From: an uncultured Bacteroidales bacterium
Lineage (GTDB): Bacteria; Bacteroidota; Bacteroidia; Bacteroidales; UBA932
Assembly: GCA_946405435.1 (NCBI GenBank)
Contig: CAMJHF010000013.1
Location: 19,573-83,572, forward strand
Length of the DNA stretch: 64,000 bases
Direction of reading: 5' to 3'
The notes beneath the pieces were generated by a model that saw only the letters and a program-made list of their open reading frames with translations, had not been told where the DNA came from and searched no databases. Positions 62,573-64,000 of this stretch are shown in pieces (the stretch's first letter is position 1; each line of letters starts with the position of its first letter). The position numbers and the translations under genes are program-made.

Positions 62573-63892
62573 ATGGCAAACTTCTGGAACAAGGCCTTGG
62601 GATTCAAGGCCGGGGAAAACAGTTTCCGTACCGAGATAATCGCCGGTATCACTACCTTCCTCACGATGGCCTACATCCTGGCCGTCAACCCCAGCATCTT
62701 CGGTGCTCTTGACATGCCCAAGGGGGCTGTGTTCACGGCTACTGCCCTTGCTTCCCTTATCGGTACATTGGTCATGGCCCTGTGGGCCAAGAAGCCTTTC
62801 GCCCTGGCTCCCGGCATGGGCCTGAACGCGTTCTTCGTGTTCACCGTATGCCTTACCATGGGACACAGTTGGCAGTTTGCACTCACCGCTGTATTCCTTG
62901 AGGGTATCATCTTCATAATCCTTACGCTGACCAAGGTCCGCTCTTGGATCCTGAACGCCATCCCTCTGTCGCTCAAGCATGCAATCGGAGCCGGTATCGG
63001 TCTGTTCATCGCTTTCATCGGCCTTCAGAACGCCGGCATCATCGCCAATAACGACGCAACCCTTGTATCTCTGGGAGACATAACCCACGGTACCGCATTG
63101 CTGGCCATCATCGGCATAGTCATTACCGGAGCCCTGGTGATCCTGAAGGTCAAGGGAGGCATCCTGCTCGGCATTCTCGCCACCACGCTCATCGGTCTTC
63201 TCGTCAAGGATCCGGCAACCGGAGCAGCCATCACCAAATTCAACGGCGTGGTGTCCCTGCCGGACAGCGTCGGCCCCATCTTCTGCAAGTTCGAATGGAG
63301 CCAGGTCCTGAGCTGGGATATGCTGGCAGTCGTCTTTACCTTCCTCTTCATTGATATGTTCGATACCATGGGAACCGTCATCGGCGTTTCCCAGAAGGCG
63401 GGCATGGTGGATGAGAAGGGCAATGTCGACGGTATCGACAGGATGTTCTTGGCCGACTCCATCGCTACGGTTTGCGGCGCTTGCCTCGGCACTTCCACCA
63501 CTACCACTTATGTGGAGAGCGCATCCGGCGTCGGTGCCGGCGGCCGTACCGGCCTTACCGCATTGACCGTTGCAGCCTGCTTCGGACTCGCCCTGCTGTT
63601 CTCGCCCCTGTTCCTTGCAATACCTGGCGCCGCCACGGCTCCCGCCCTTGTTATCGTGGGCGTGATGATGATGGGCCCCATTGTGAAGATCGACTGGGAA
63701 GACTACTCAGAGAGCATCCCTGCATTCATCACCGTCCTTCTCATGCCGGTTGCATATTCAATCTCCGACGGTATCCTCATCGGCGTAATCTCCTATGTCC
63801 TCCTGAATGCCGTTTCCGGTAAATTCAAGAAGATATCGATTACGATGTGGGTTCTCGCCGTACTGTTTATACTGAAGTATATCTTTATCTGA
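62573..63892 (+). CDS. AzgA/PbuG-type purine permease (NCS2 family)
   Basis: 439 residues, about 13 helices. N-terminal TEIIAGITTFLTMAYILAVNPSI and PFALAPGMGLNAFFVFTV are hallmarks of the AzgA-like group for adenine, guanine or hypoxanthine; the C-terminal part has FDTMGTVIGVSQKAG and GTSTTTTYVESASGVGAGGRTGLTA. It is distinct from the UraA-like permease upstream, so the operon has two inner membrane importers for different bases. A strong terminator follows after 22 bases. Confidence 0.92.
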   Translation: MANFWNKALGFKAGENSFRTEIIAGITTFLTMAYILAVNPSIFGALDMPKGAVFTATALASLIGTLVMALWAKKPFALAPGMGLNAFFVFTVCLTMGHSWQFALTAVFLEGIIFIILTLTKVRSWILNAIPLSLKHAIGAGIGLFIAFIGLQNAGIIANNDATLVSLGDITHGTALLAIIGIVITGALVILKVKGGILLGILATTLIGLLVKDPATGAAITKFNGVVSLPDSVGPIFCKFEWSQVLSWDMLAVVFTFLFIDMFDTMGTVIGVSQKAGMVDEKGNVDGIDRMFLADSIATVCGACLGTSTTTTYVESASGVGAGGRTGLTALTVAACFGLALLFSPLFLAIPGAATAPALVIVGVMMMGPIVKIDWEDYSESIPAFITVLLMPVAYSISDGILIGVISYVLLNAVSGKFKKISITMWVLAVLFILKYIFI

Positions 63893-63914
63893 TAGCAACC
63901 TTTGTTGCCGAAAG

Positions 63915-63945
63915 GGCCGGTGCGTATTACGTGCCGGCCTTTTTT
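63915..63945 (+). terminator. Intrinsic terminator of the salvage operon
   Basis: A 10-bp stem (GGCCGGTGCG with CGTGCCGGCC, two G-U pairs) around a TATTA loop is followed by six T. It closes the permease-apt-DUF5020-permease operon. Confidence 0.88.
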
Positions 63946-63953
63946 AGGTAATG

Positions 63954-63997
63954 TGGACAAAAACGGTTGGTGACTCGGACAAAAGTGGTTGGAGACG
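63954..63997. repeat. Two 22-bp tandem repeats at the window end
   Basis: TGGACAAAAACGGTTGGTGA and on at 63954-63975, then CGGACAAAAGTGGTTGGAGA and on at 63976-63997, identical at 17 of 22 positions. Tandem terminal repeats of this size occur at the ends of IS21-like elements, and the run continues past the window. No gene is visible in the last 55 bases. Confidence 0.5.
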
Positions 63998-64000
63998 GCC

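Noticed and set aside
1..64000. CRISPR arrays, tRNA or rRNA genes
   Set aside because: No spaced direct repeats, cloverleaf or rRNA-like sequence was found; gaps are too short and few.

Overview
The window reads as a chromosomal segment of a Bacteroidales bacterium of fairly high GC. The evidence is a SusC/SusD pair with a BACON-type lipoprotein, Bacteroidetes promoters of the TTG / TAnnTTTG type, DUF4301, GSCFA, DUF5020, a short form of phosphatidylserine decarboxylase, and FtsH overlapping CdsA. Genus cannot be fixed from the sequence alone. Coding density is very high: no gene-free gap exceeds about 220 bases, and several convergent gene pairs overlap at their 3' ends.

Layout. 1-6.5 kb: the end of dnaA, then pepD-rpe, birA on the opposite strand, and an ftsH-cdsA-psd envelope operon. 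6.5-10.5 kb: a minus-strand operon recF-DUF721-pdxB-DUF4301. 10.5-17.5 kb: a TPR membrane protein and YebC, GSCFA divergent from an outer-membrane-like protein, a secreted 5'-nucleotidase, a short AraC regulator, and ffh. 17.6-39.8 kb: one plus-strand run of 20 tightly packed or overlapping genes for a surface polysaccharide. It holds a CpsB/YwqE phosphatase, an SLBB exporter, Wzz, Wzx, an EpsG-type polymerase, four glycosyltransferases, a WecA-like initiating transferase, GDP-fucose genes (gmd, fcl), GDP-heptose genes (hddA, gmhA, a fused hddC-gmhB) and a polyol-phosphate-like module (LicD, a cytidylyltransferase-dehydrogenase fusion, an SDR, a GDPD lipoprotein). 39.8-40.6 kb: a coiled-coil protein, zapA and a structured RNA that looks like 6S RNA. 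40.6-50.0 kb: a minus-strand SusC/SusD operon with a lipoprotein metallophosphoesterase and no glycoside hydrolase. 50.1-51.7 kb: rny. 51.7-54.6 kb: an odd minus-strand cluster of a 30-residue ORF, a hairpin, an exported-type FAD oxidoreductase, an N-terminally short FecCD permease and an L,D-transpeptidase-fold protein. 54.7-59.8 kb: umuDC divergent from a WYL regulator, then a large MscS-type channel. 59.8-63.9 kb: a purine/pyrimidine salvage operon (NCS2 permease, apt, Tsx-like DUF5020 protein, AzgA-type permease) closed by a strong terminator. The last 50 bases carry a 22-bp tandem repeat that may be the end of a mobile element.

The genes fit a host-associated or anaerobic glycan-using lifestyle. 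The polysaccharide locus encodes assembly, export and two GDP-sugar precursors, and probably a CDP-linked phosphate decoration. The SusCD operon may import a phosphate-bearing glycan. The points most worth a second look are the LicD/CDP-polyol-like module with its altered dehydrogenase motif, the three-gene heptose pathway with its fusion, the candidate 6S RNA whose usual neighbourhood is split by the SusCD operon, the small ORF plus hairpin ahead of the FAD oxidoreductase, and the palindromic divergent promoters.
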